Below are positions 1 through 8,418 of a stretch of 64,000 nt of DNA, one piece after another. A program made the translations under genes and the position numbers. The notes below the pieces were generated by a model. The model saw nothing but the letters and a program-made list of their open reading frames with translations. It did no database searches and had not been told where the DNA came from. The DNA comes from Thiotrichaceae bacterium UBA973 (GTDB taxonomy: Bacteria; Pseudomonadota; Gammaproteobacteria; Eutrophobiales; Eutrophobiaceae), in assembly GCA_002292815.1 (NCBI GenBank), contig DBBX01000028.1:62001-126000 (forward strand), given 5' to 3'. The number at the start of each line of letters is the position of its first letter. Position 1 is the stretch's first letter.

Positions 1-594
1 GTCACACTTAACGATATGATTGGTCATTATAAGCGTTCAAAATATCTTGCCGAACAAGAAGTCCATAAATTAGTTAAAGAGATGGCCAGTCCCGTTGTTA
101 TTGTTAATCCTTCAACGCCAGTCGGGCCACGGGATATTAAACCAACGCCTACTGGCAGAATCGTTCTCGATACAATTCGTCATCGCATGCCTGCCTATGT
201 CGAGACTGGCTTAAATATCGTGCATGTTGATGATGTTGCCAATGGACATTTTCTTGCGTTAGAAAAGGGCAATGTCGGCGAACGTTATATTCTTGGTGGT
301 GACAATATGACATTAGCACAGATATTAGAATACATTTGTATAAATCAAGGCATGACACCACCTTCTATTCGCTTACCCCATAATCTCGTCTTGCCTATTG
401 CCTGGATAATGGAACGCATTGCCAGCATTACCCATAAAGAACCCAGGGCCACTGTTGAGAGTGTCAGGATGTCTAAAAAAATCATGTTCTTTTCCAGCGA
501 TAAAGCAAAAGAGAAATTAGGCTATCAATCAAGACCCGGCATCGAAGGTCTTGATGATGCGATAAAATGGTTTAATGCAGAGAACTATAAATAG
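1..594 (+). CDS. hpnA: Hopanoid-associated sugar epimerase (HpnA-like), 3' part
   Basis: The reading frame is open from the first base, so the N-terminal nucleotide-binding half lies outside the window. The visible part starts just before a YKRSK stretch, which fits the YxxxK catalytic motif of extended short-chain dehydrogenases. It continues with NPSTPVGPRDIKPTPTGR, a signature typical of the hopanoid-associated HpnA group, and a DVANGHFLALEKG segment. Family knowledge suggests NAD(P)-dependent modification of a sugar or sugar-like precursor in hopanoid biosynthesis. No other hopanoid gene is in view, so a general dihydroflavonol-reductase-like epimerase remains possible. It ends about 240 bases before a bidirectional terminator. 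Confidence 0.8.
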   Translation, partial: VTLNDMIGHYKRSKYLAEQEVHKLVKEMASPVVIVNPSTPVGPRDIKPTPTGRIVLDTIRHRMPAYVETGLNIVHVDDVANGHFLALEKGNVGERYILGGDNMTLAQILEYICINQGMTPPSIRLPHNLVLPIAWIMERIASITHKEPRATVESVRMSKKIMFFSSDKAKEKLGYQSRPGIEGLDDAIKWFNAENYK

Positions 595-895
595 AATAAG
601 ATTGCAGTATCACTTTTATTCTTGGTTGCGCCATCCTTGGCGCATATTCTTCCGTGATCTCATCCGTAAGATTCTCGTAATCAGAGACCAAGCATTGATC
701 ACAAGCAACATCCTTATTGTTTCTATAATATAAACATGTATTCAGAACATATCTATCACTTGAATCGGGGATTTTTTCGCAGTTATTTACTACTCTCTAA
801 TAAGTAATCAAACTAGAATAGTTATTACTGACATAAAAAAAGTCGAATGCCAAAAGACATTCGACTTTTAAATTGATTGAAAACGCTATCAGATT
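595..895. other. Intergenic stretch between hpnA-like gene and nhaD
   Basis: No gene is seen here. The region lies between the 3' ends of two convergent genes. It holds a 7-bp perfect hairpin (TGCGCCA at 627-633, TGGCGCA at 638-644) without a T run, and a stronger bidirectional terminator near 835-870, listed separately. Confidence 0.6.
835..870. terminator. Bidirectional intrinsic terminator
   Basis: A perfect 9-bp stem (AGTCGAATG at 841-849, CATTCGACT at 858-866) is extended by an A run on the left and a T run on the right. It therefore reads as a rho-independent terminator on both strands. It sits between the convergent hpnA-like gene and nhaD and would end both transcripts. Confidence 0.85.
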
Positions 896-2374
896 TTAAA
901 CTGACTGACCTATAAAACGGCTATTGACCAAGAAGTGAACCCAAATGCTAGCGGCATAACCTAAAGCAATAGCCCAAGTCCACTTCAAGTGCGCAAAGAA
1001 AGTATAGATGCCTCTGGCCTGACCCATCACTGCAACACCTGCGGCAGAACCAACAGAGAGTAAAGATCCACCCACACCAGCAGTTAATGTCACCAACAAC
1101 CATTGGGCTGCGTCCATCTGCGGCATCATCGTTAATACAGCAAACATTACCGGAATATTATCAATGATGGCTGAAACGATACCGACCAGAACGTTAGCGG
1201 TTGTAGGTCCCAGATCGATATACATAAACTGAGATAGTGCCGCAAGATAACCCATCGTGCCCAAGCCACCGACGCATAAAATCACACCATAGAAAAACAT
1301 CAAGGTGTCCCACTCGGCCTTTGCCAATATCCCAAAAATATCATATGTTTCATCTCCGGAATGATCACTCGCGCTAATCGATTCAGCATCTAAAGCACCA
1401 GCGCCGGGTTTGTATTCGTACTCTTGTTTTTTCTTTTTCAGAGCACGCATGTTTTTTATCTTCAGGTAATAACCAAACAATTTTAGCAAGCCTAAGCCCG
1501 TCATCATGCCGATGACTGGCGGCAAATGTAGAAAATTATGCGCACAAACCGCCATCGTAATAGTCATGATAAACATACCCACAACAATGAAAGCACCTTC
1601 TTTCATTTCGACTTTTTCTTCTATCGCGTCAGGTTTTTCTTTGGCAACAAACATTGACATGATTACTGCTGGTATCAGCCAGTTGACCAAAGAAGGTAGT
1701 ATTAAGGCAAAGAAAGTTGCGAAAGGAATAACACCTTTTTGCCAGACCATTAAGGTAGTGATATCACCAAACGGACTGAATGCACCACCCGCATTAGCAG
1801 CCACCACTATATTGATACAGGCAAGTGCAATAAATTTAGTATTCGTGCCCCCTACTGCCATCGCCACCGTCGACATCAATAATGCCGTCGTCAGATTATC
1901 TGCAATGGGAGATATCATAAAAGACAGGGCACCGGTTATCCAAAAGATATTGCGTAAGGAAAAGCCTCGCGATACCAACCACGCACGTAAGGCATCAAAC
2001 ACATTACGCTCGGCCATAGTATTGATATAGGTCATAGCAGCGAGTAGAAACAGGAATAATTCACCAAACTCAAGCAGGTTATGCCGGATCATGATTTCAG
2101 CAGTATGTTGATCGCCTGATTGAGAATAAACAATGGCAACAAAAAACCAGATGATACCGGCAGCGACCATTACCGGCTTTGACTTACGCATATGAAGTTG
2201 GTCTTCAAAAACAACCAGACTATAGGCGAGGACAAAAACAACAAGGCAAACTATACCGGCCCAGTGAGCAGTAAAATCCTGTAAATGCGCATCACCCGCT
2301 GCTAAAACACTATTAGGAAATGATAAAAATATCGATAAAATCGAAATTGATATTATGTGTCCGTTAAGTCTCAT
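896..2374 (-). CDS. nhaD: NhaD-type Na+/H+ antiporter
   Basis: This 492-residue polytopic membrane protein has an N-terminal signal-like segment and many hydrophobic helices. The segment ITGALSFMISPIADNLTTAL and the later IVSAIIDNIPVMF are the paired helix-break motifs, with buried Asp and Asn, that mark NhaD antiporters of the ion transporter superfamily. Such proteins expel Na+ or Li+ in exchange for protons, usually at alkaline pH. A soluble charged loop around residues 310-350 splits the two halves. The gene stands alone, read toward the terminator near 850. Its length is normal for the family. Confidence 0.92.
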   Translation of the reverse strand: MRLNGHIISISILSIFLSFPNSVLAAGDAHLQDFTAHWAGIVCLVVFVLAYSLVVFEDQLHMRKSKPVMVAAGIIWFFVAIVYSQSGDQHTAEIMIRHNLLEFGELFLFLLAAMTYINTMAERNVFDALRAWLVSRGFSLRNIFWITGALSFMISPIADNLTTALLMSTVAMAVGGTNTKFIALACINIVVAANAGGAFSPFGDITTLMVWQKGVIPFATFFALILPSLVNWLIPAVIMSMFVAKEKPDAIEEKVEMKEGAFIVVGMFIMTITMAVCAHNFLHLPPVIGMMTGLGLLKLFGYYLKIKNMRALKKKKQEYEYKPGAGALDAESISASDHSGDETYDIFGILAKAEWDTLMFFYGVILCVGGLGTMGYLAALSQFMYIDLGPTTANVLVGIVSAIIDNIPVMFAVLTMMPQMDAAQWLLVTLTAGVGGSLLSVGSAAGVAVMGQARGIYTFFAHLKWTWAIALGYAASIWVHFLVNSRFIGQSV

Positions 2375-2724
2375 TGCCTTACCTCTTAATGATAGATGCC
2401 CATAAATTCTTTAGGGGATTTTCAGAATACTAATACTGCCACAGATATCACTATTTATTAAACAATATAGTTCAATATATCATTGATTTTACTGCATAAT
2501 CGCAAATATCAAAATTGAACGGATTAGGGCCCTGAGACGGTCAAAATTGAAACGTTAAATAAGACATCTATTAATAGATTGGCAGCATTTAGCTTAATCA
2601 TTAGAATTTCATAACAAATGAAATTTCTTTTACCTATTTTCTTTAAAATACTCTCAGTAATTTACAATAAAAGCAGGTCCTTTAAGAACATCAACCATTT
2701 GTTCACTTCAGGTATAATATTCAA
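2375..2724. other. AT-rich divergent promoter region of nhaD and the SCO gene
   Basis: No gene is seen. The 350 bases separate divergent nhaD and the SCO/PCuAC operon, so both promoters should be here. An 11-bp sequence TCAAAATTGAA occurs twice in direct orientation, at 2509-2519 and 2541-2551, 32 bp apart (about three helical turns). Each copy contains TCAA and TTGA arms. A consensus TATAAT lies just before the SCO start. Confidence 0.5.
2713..2718 (+). promoter_or_regulatory. Candidate -10 box (TATAAT) of the SCO operon
   Basis: A perfect TATAAT ends six bases before the ATG at 2725. If used, transcription would begin at or next to the start codon, giving an almost leaderless mRNA. No convincing -35 box or Shine-Dalgarno sequence is visible. 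Confidence 0.4.
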
Positions 2725-3378
2725 ATGTTAAAAGAACTCAGCAGTAGCAAATTTCTAATCCCGGCGATGGCCATTCTCGCTATATTAGCGACCAGCGCTG
2801 GATTTTATATCTCACTAAAACAAGCTCAACAGTCTCAACAAGCGGTTTCTACTGTAGAGGGCTTATTTTGGCCAAATCCAAAACAAATAAATGCGTACTC
2901 TGTTCTTGATCAAGATGGGAAAGATTTTGGTTTAAACCAAATGAAGGGCAAATGGTCTTTTATCTTCTTTGGTTACAGTCATTGCCCGGATGTCTGTCCA
3001 GTGACAATGTCTGTGATGGCCGATTCCTATAAAGCGCTTGTTGGCGAGAATAAAGATCTACAGGTTATCTTTGCGTCAGTCGATCCGGAACGCGATACAC
3101 CGGAAAAACTGTCCGAGTACGTCCATTATTTTAATCCCGACTTCATTGGCCTCGGTGGTAATAATGAAATGATAAATAGCCTCACAGGCCAAATCGGCGT
3201 AGCTTATTATCTAAACAAGGAAAATCAAACTGAAGACTATCTGGTAGATCATTCAGCTTCCATATTTCTAATCGACCCCTTAGGTCGCATGGTTGGCAAA
3301 CTCTCACCGCCACACGAAAAAAACAAAATCATCCAACAGTTCACACAAATAAAAAACTTCATAAATGAACAAAGTTAA
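2725..3378 (+). CDS. SCO1/SenC family copper chaperone, membrane anchored
   Basis: A 217-residue protein with one N-terminal membrane anchor (about residues 11-30) and a thioredoxin-like periplasmic domain. It carries the SCO copper motif CPDVC (Cys87, Cys91) and the distal ligand His176 in the DHSAS segment. SCO proteins deliver copper to, or reduce thiols of, the CuA site of cytochrome c oxidase. The gene overlaps the following PCuAC gene by 14 bases, so they are probably translated together and act in the same copper-delivery path. The oxidase itself is not in the window. Confidence 0.93.
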   Translation: MLKELSSSKFLIPAMAILAILATSAGFYISLKQAQQSQQAVSTVEGLFWPNPKQINAYSVLDQDGKDFGLNQMKGKWSFIFFGYSHCPDVCPVTMSVMADSYKALVGENKDLQVIFASVDPERDTPEKLSEYVHYFNPDFIGLGGNNEMINSLTGQIGVAYYLNKENQTEDYLVDHSASIFLIDPLGRMVGKLSPPHEKNKIIQQFTQIKNFINEQS

Positions 3379-3838
3379 CCTATTCCTACTGACCACCTTT
3401 ATTTTTCAAACACTTTTCCCCAGCTCAGCATTGTCCAATGAAAGTGGGGAAGTTAGTTTTTCTGATGCATGGATTAATGAGGCACCAGCAACGGTATCTG
3501 TGCTTGCCGGCTATGCAAACATTCACAATGCGTCAGATAAATCAATAACTTTACTAACCGTATCTAGCCCAAACTTTTCCAAGATTGAAATCCACCGTAG
3601 TGTGTTAAACGGCGATATGGTTTCGATGGAGAAACAAGAAACATTAGCAATACCAGCAAAAAATACTATAAAGCTATCTCCCGGCGATTTGCATCTGATG
3701 TTATTTGATCCAGATAAGCCGTTACGTGCCGGTGATACAGCAACACTCAACTTTTCATTTTCTGATGGAAACAATCAAACTATAGAAGCAAGAGTAGAGC
3801 GCCGAAGCAGTGAAGATCACTCACATCACCATCATTAA
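3365..3838 (+). CDS. PCuAC periplasmic copper chaperone
   Basis: A 157-residue protein with a Sec signal peptide (cleavage near residue 24). The canonical copper-binding pattern H-x10-M-x21-H-x-M is met exactly by His77, Met88, His110 and Met112. The C terminus ends DHSHHHH, a His tail that could bind extra copper and is commonly seen in this family. PCuAC binds Cu(I) in the periplasm and passes it to SCO or directly to the CuA site. The start codon lies inside the end of the SCO gene. Confidence 0.93.
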   Translation: MNKVNLFLLTTFIFQTLFPSSALSNESGEVSFSDAWINEAPATVSVLAGYANIHNASDKSITLLTVSSPNFSKIEIHRSVLNGDMVSMEKQETLAIPAKNTIKLSPGDLHLMLFDPDKPLRAGDTATLNFSFSDGNNQTIEARVERRSSEDHSHHHH

Positions 3839-3840
3839 TT

Positions 3841-4725
3841 ATGTCTGAAACAACAACAATAGGTTCTAGAGTCATGGATTGTATTAAGGTCTGGCCTCAA
3901 TACCTTATTCCACAACATAGTTTATCGAAACTAATGTATTGGCTAACAAGGATTCAATTTAAACCCTGGAAAAACCAGTTAATCAAGCAAGTTGTTAATC
4001 ACTACAATGTCGAGCTGAATCAAGCTGAAAGAGAATGTGCAGAGGAGTATGTTTCGTTTAATGATTTCTTTACACGTCATCTGAAACAATCCGCAAGAAC
4101 ATGGAACTTGAATGAAAGCAGTATCCTTAGTCCAGTAGATGGTGCCATTAGTCAAATTGGAAAACTGGATGCCAACGACATAATACAAGCCAAGGGAAAA
4201 ACCTATACCCTCGATACGCTCTTGGCCAACGATACAGACAGCATCGCTAAACTAAGCAATGGTTATTTTACGACCTTATACCTATCACCTAGAGACTATC
4301 ACCGCATACACATGCCAGTTAGAGGCAAATTGATCAAATCAATCTATGTTCCCGGAGATTTATTCGCTGTTAATAATGCGACCGTTAGAAACGTAGACAA
4401 CCTGTTTGCTCGTAATGAACGATTTATTAGTATTTTTGAAACCGACTTAGGTCTGATGGCGCAGATCATGGTCGGCGCTATCTTCGTCGGCAGCATGGAA
4501 ACCGTATGGTTAGGACAAATAACCCCTCCTTATACCCGGCAGTTAATTATTAAAGAATATAAAGACAAGCCGGTGATCCTTGAACAAGGTCAGGAATTCG
4601 GACACTTCAATATGGGTTCAACAGTAATACTTATGTTTGAGAAAGATAAATTAAACTGGTTAGATAAATTTAAAGCAGGTGATGCTATTGAAGTTGGACA
4701 AGAATTAGGGAAAGTGAATAGCTAA
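3841..4725 (+). CDS. psd: Phosphatidylserine decarboxylase proenzyme
   Basis: A 294-residue proenzyme that makes phosphatidylethanolamine from phosphatidylserine at the inner membrane. The autocleavage site is seen as MGST (Gly259-Ser260). Ser260 would become the pyruvoyl group of the small alpha chain, and the usual motif is LGST. The segment LSPRDYHRIHMPVRGKL, with its catalytic His residues, is typical of bacterial Psd. The gene begins two bases after the PCuAC stop and is followed three bases later by the truncated haemoglobin, so all four plus-strand genes probably form one operon. Confidence 0.93.
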   Translation: MSETTTIGSRVMDCIKVWPQYLIPQHSLSKLMYWLTRIQFKPWKNQLIKQVVNHYNVELNQAERECAEEYVSFNDFFTRHLKQSARTWNLNESSILSPVDGAISQIGKLDANDIIQAKGKTYTLDTLLANDTDSIAKLSNGYFTTLYLSPRDYHRIHMPVRGKLIKSIYVPGDLFAVNNATVRNVDNLFARNERFISIFETDLGLMAQIMVGAIFVGSMETVWLGQITPPYTRQLIIKEYKDKPVILEQGQEFGHFNMGSTVILMFEKDKLNWLDKFKAGDAIEVGQELGKVNS

Positions 4726-4728
4726 ATC

Positions 4729-5145
4729 ATGAGTGAAAATTACAGTATCAGCTATGGCACAGGAGATACTTCTTTCCAGGCCGCAGGAGGCGTAACTGGT
4801 ATCCGCCAACTGGTGGACAAATTCTATGAACGTATGGGCGCCGACCCAAGGTTTAGCACAATCTATAATATGCACCCTGACGATATAGCAACATCAATAG
4901 ACAAACTCGCACGATTTCTCTGCGGCTGGTTGGGTGGCCCCAAACGATATCAAGAAAAATACGGCCCCATCAGTATCCCTAATGTACACCAACATTTAAC
5001 GATTGGTACTGATGAACGTGACCAGTGGCTCACCTGTATGAAAGAAAGCATCGATGAACAAACTTACGAAGCTAACTTTAAAGATTATCTAATAGCCCAA
5101 CTCAGCATACCCGCCGAAGTCGTACGTAGTCGCAGTAATCAATAG
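4729..5145 (+). CDS. Group 2 truncated haemoglobin
   Basis: A 138-residue globin of the TrHb2 (group II) type. Visible features are the FYERMGADP helix B region, the FLCGWLGGP segment, the proximal haem ligand His87 in a HxxLxI context, and Trp100 after the ERDQ sequence, which is the conserved WG8. These proteins bind O2 or NO and serve in detoxification or redox chemistry. It is the last gene of the SCO-PCuAC-psd run. Whether the link to copper-oxidase assembly is functional cannot be told from sequence. Confidence 0.9.
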   Translation: MSENYSISYGTGDTSFQAAGGVTGIRQLVDKFYERMGADPRFSTIYNMHPDDIATSIDKLARFLCGWLGGPKRYQEKYGPISIPNVHQHLTIGTDERDQWLTCMKESIDEQTYEANFKDYLIAQLSIPAEVVRSRSNQ

Positions 5146-5382
5146 GTTGTTAAGCTTGTTTAATAGATTTCAAATGAGGCAGGTTTAGCCAATCCCTTTA
5201 TGGCTAGCTGAGGCATTTCTCTTCGTTACATCTTTTTTTGACCAGCAAAAGAATGTTTTGTAGATAGTTCTACTTATGCTGCGATCGCATAGACCTCGGC
5301 ACCTCCTTTAGGGGCGTGCGCAAGAGCAACCAAGCGAAATCAAATGGGAAAAAGAAATAATGAAATTTATGATTTGACTGGT

Positions 5383-5400
5383 TTCCCGTTGTCACGGGAA
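5383..5400. repeat. Short palindromic hairpin (TTCCCGT/ACGGGAA)
   Basis: A perfect 7-bp stem with a TGTC loop, followed by ATGACAAG, resembles the dispersed GTCATTCCCGN-type palindromes common in proteobacterial intergenic DNA. It lies between the truncated haemoglobin and the end of nuoN and may stabilise or end either transcript. A second weak hairpin (TAGCCA at 5186-5191, TGGCTA at 5201-5206) precedes it. Confidence 0.5.
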
Positions 5401-5412
5401 TGACAAGAACGT

Positions 5413-6843
5413 TTACCCTGCTAATGCCACTAAGCACAGACTCATCAACATATTAGGTGCAAGGCCTAATGCCAATATCAATACACCATTAACGCTTAAT
5501 ACAAAGCGCATTTGTTTTGATGACTTGATAGCAGTCATTGAATCCGGCTTATCAAAATACATTAGTTTGATAATACGAAGATAGTAGTAAGCGCCGATTA
5601 TTGAAAATAGAACAGCTATCGCTGCCAATTCGACAAAACCTGATGCAACCAGTTCTTTTAATACAAACCATTTAGACCAGAATCCAAGGAAAGGAGGAAC
5701 ACCTGCCATTGAAAACATGATGCATAACATAACAAAGGCAAACCAAGGGCTTCTATCTGACAAGCCCTTAAAATCTTCAAGCATATCTGCTTCGAAGCCA
5801 TTACGCCCAAGCAAGATTATCATGCCAAAGCCACCCATACTCATCAAGGCATAGCTGATGATATAAAACATTGAGCCAGAGAAACCCGATGTTGTTCCAG
5901 CGATCAAACCCAGGAATAAGAAGCCAACGTGGGCTATCGTTGAATAGGCCAACATGCGTTTCATATTGGTTTGTGCGATAGCAATAACATTTCCGATAGC
6001 CATGGATAACACAGCCAGAATCATCAGGATTGATTGCCAATCACTAACCAGAGGCATTAAGCCATCAACCAGTACACGCATCGCCATTGCAAAAGCCGCC
6101 AATTTAGGTGCTGTGCTGATAAACAAGGTCACTGAAGTTGGGGCCCCCTGATAAACGTCTGGCACCCACATATGAAATGGTGCAGCACCTAGTTTAAATG
6201 CAATTCCAATGATCAAAAATATCATGCCGTAAACCAAAAACATATGATTTGAATCGTCAATATTGATTCTTTCAGCGATGGTCAGCAAATCAAGAGAACC
6301 TGTTAGTCCATAGATCATTGAAATACCGTAGAGCAACATACCTGATGCTATAGCGCCTAGAACAAAATATTTCATAGCCGCTTCTGGAGCAGTCTTTGAA
6401 TCACGTTGCATGGCAACCATGGCATAGAGAGAAAGCGATAAAAGTTCAAGACCAAGGTAAACAGATAACAAGCTATAGGCTGATGCCATGATCATCATGC
6501 CGAGCACTGCAAACAAGCCGAGCACAAAGTATTCACCTTTGAGGAATTTGTGTTCTTTTAGATAATCATATGAATAAAGAAATACCACAAAGGTGATACC
6601 ACACATAAATGCTTTAAGTATTGCACTCATGGAGTCACTGACAAAACTACCATTAAAAGCTATCTGCGTATTGTCTGGAAAGTAAAATAATACTAACGCC
6701 ATGACGACCAACAAACTTGCTTGAGTAGTCCAGTACGTCAACAGGTGCAATGGATCTTTACTAAACGCATCCACTAGCAGTACCAAACACGCCAATGTAA
6801 GGAGCGTTATCTCTGGTAGTGCAATGATTAAGTCAGCATTCAT
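5413..6843 (-). CDS. nuoN: NADH-quinone oxidoreductase subunit N
   Basis: A 476-residue antiporter-like membrane subunit of complex I and the last gene of the nuo operon. Some 13-14 hydrophobic helices are visible. The segment GAAPFHMWVPDVYQGAP carries the conserved helix 7-8 region, and MKRMLAYSTIAHVG is the typical helix 12 lysine region of the Mrp-like subunits. It translocates protons as part of the P module. The start lies 10 bases downstream of the nuoM stop. Length is normal. Confidence 0.97.
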   Translation of the reverse strand: MNADLIIALPEITLLTLACLVLLVDAFSKDPLHLLTYWTTQASLLVVMALVLFYFPDNTQIAFNGSFVSDSMSAILKAFMCGITFVVFLYSYDYLKEHKFLKGEYFVLGLFAVLGMMIMASAYSLLSVYLGLELLSLSLYAMVAMQRDSKTAPEAAMKYFVLGAIASGMLLYGISMIYGLTGSLDLLTIAERINIDDSNHMFLVYGMIFLIIGIAFKLGAAPFHMWVPDVYQGAPTSVTLFISTAPKLAAFAMAMRVLVDGLMPLVSDWQSILMILAVLSMAIGNVIAIAQTNMKRMLAYSTIAHVGFLFLGLIAGTTSGFSGSMFYIISYALMSMGGFGMIILLGRNGFEADMLEDFKGLSDRSPWFAFVMLCIMFSMAGVPPFLGFWSKWFVLKELVASGFVELAAIAVLFSIIGAYYYLRIIKLMYFDKPDSMTAIKSSKQMRFVLSVNGVLILALGLAPNMLMSLCLVALAG

Positions 6844-6853
6844 AATTCACCAT

Positions 6854-8374
6854 TTATAAAATCTTTGTTTGGAGTACATGCTCAATGAGTTGCTCTACTG
6901 ACGCATGCATGACTTCAAATATCGGTGCAGGCCAAATACCGAATGTTAAAATAACTATGGCCAAGAGGAAGAGAATAAATGCTTCTCTGCCATTAATATC
7001 TTTTAATTCGGCGACAGATTCCTTAGTAACTTCACCAAAAACAACTCGTTTATACATCCATAAGGTATAAGCGGCGCCTAAGATTAATGTGATTGCTGCC
7101 GTAAACGCGATCCAGAAACTGGCTTCGAAACTACTCAGGATAACCAGAAACTCACCAACAAACCCCGAGGTCCCTGGCAAACCGGCATTAGCCATCGCAA
7201 ACAACATCATAAAGGCAGCAAAGTACGGCATGCTATTTACCACACCACCATAATCTTTAATCATTCGACTATGCATGCGGTCGTACATAACACCGACACA
7301 TAAGAACATCGCCGCAGAGATAAAACCATGTGAAATCATCTGCATCATTGCGCCTTCCATACCCATGATGGCGCCTGATGATGCTCCGGTAGCAGCAACA
7401 ATACTAAACGGTATAAAAAATCCGAGCGTCACAAAACCCATATGCGATATAGAGGAATAGGCAATCAGTTTTTTCATGTCTTCCTGAACTAGCGCAACAA
7501 AACCGATATAGACTATGGCTATAAGTGACAGCATAATCATCGCATCGTCAAAGAAAAGACTCGCATCTGGTGTGATTGGCAAACTAAACCTCAGAAAACC
7601 GTACCCACCCATCTTCAACATAATCGCTGCCAGAATCACTGAACCACCGGTTGGTGCTTCTACGTGTGCATCAGGTAACCATGTGTGTACTGGCCACATT
7701 GGAATCTTTACTGCGAAGGCTAAAAAGAATGCCACGAAAATAAATTTCTGTGCGGTTAACGTCAGCGGCACATCATGTAAGGCTTGAATATTAAAACTAC
7801 CGGCAACGGAATAAAGGTATAGAAATGCGACCAGCATGAATACCGAGCCGAGGAATGTATATAGGAAAAACTTGATTGTCGCATAGACTCTGTTTGGCCC
7901 ACCCCAAATACCAATGATCAAGAACATCGGTATTAACATCGCTTCCCAGTAGACATAAAACAAAATGGCATCGAGCGCGACAAAGACACCGTTCATTAAG
8001 CCAGTCAAGATCAGAAAAGCACACATATAATAAGAGATGTGTTTTTCTATCACTTCCCATGCGGCCAATATAACCAGAATAGTGGTAAAACTGGTCAGCA
8101 TTATTAATGGCAAGGCTATTCCATCAACACCTAAGTGATATTTAATATCAAAGGCTTTTATCCAATCAGTCTCTTCAATAAATTGCATACCAGCATAAGA
8201 AGGATCGAACTGACAATATAGAATGACAGAAAATATGAAGGTAATGACGGAAACCGCAAATGAGAAATACTTGACCGTTTGTTCCTGTCGATCGCCCGCA
8301 ATCAATGCCCAGATACCGCCGATAATCGGAGTCCAGATAAGAATGCTTAAAATGGGTAAACTGTTTAATGTCAT
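6854..8374 (-). CDS. nuoM: NADH-quinone oxidoreductase subunit M
   Basis: A 506-residue membrane subunit of complex I, antiporter-like. Diagnostic stretches are LTGLMNGVFVALD, FYVYWEAMLIPMFL with the conserved functional Glu in helix 5, FAVKIPMWPVHTWLPDAHVEAP, and EDMKKLIAYSSISHMG. It forms one of the three proton channels of the membrane arm. The gene sits between nuoL and nuoN in the standard order, with 44 bases to nuoL. Confidence 0.97.
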   Translation of the reverse strand: MTLNSLPILSILIWTPIIGGIWALIAGDRQEQTVKYFSFAVSVITFIFSVILYCQFDPSYAGMQFIEETDWIKAFDIKYHLGVDGIALPLIMLTSFTTILVILAAWEVIEKHISYYMCAFLILTGLMNGVFVALDAILFYVYWEAMLIPMFLIIGIWGGPNRVYATIKFFLYTFLGSVFMLVAFLYLYSVAGSFNIQALHDVPLTLTAQKFIFVAFFLAFAVKIPMWPVHTWLPDAHVEAPTGGSVILAAIMLKMGGYGFLRFSLPITPDASLFFDDAMIMLSLIAIVYIGFVALVQEDMKKLIAYSSISHMGFVTLGFFIPFSIVAATGASSGAIMGMEGAMMQMISHGFISAAMFLCVGVMYDRMHSRMIKDYGGVVNSMPYFAAFMMLFAMANAGLPGTSGFVGEFLVILSSFEASFWIAFTAAITLILGAAYTLWMYKRVVFGEVTKESVAELKDINGREAFILFLLAIVILTFGIWPAPIFEVMHASVEQLIEHVLQTKIL

Positions 8375-8418
8375 TGTTTAAATTTTATTCTTCTATTTTT
8401 TATTCAAGCTCTGTTTAT

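Noticed and set aside
1506..2030. 174-codon open frame opposite nhaD
   Set aside because: It is a mirror of the conserved nhaD coding sequence and has no sensible domain.
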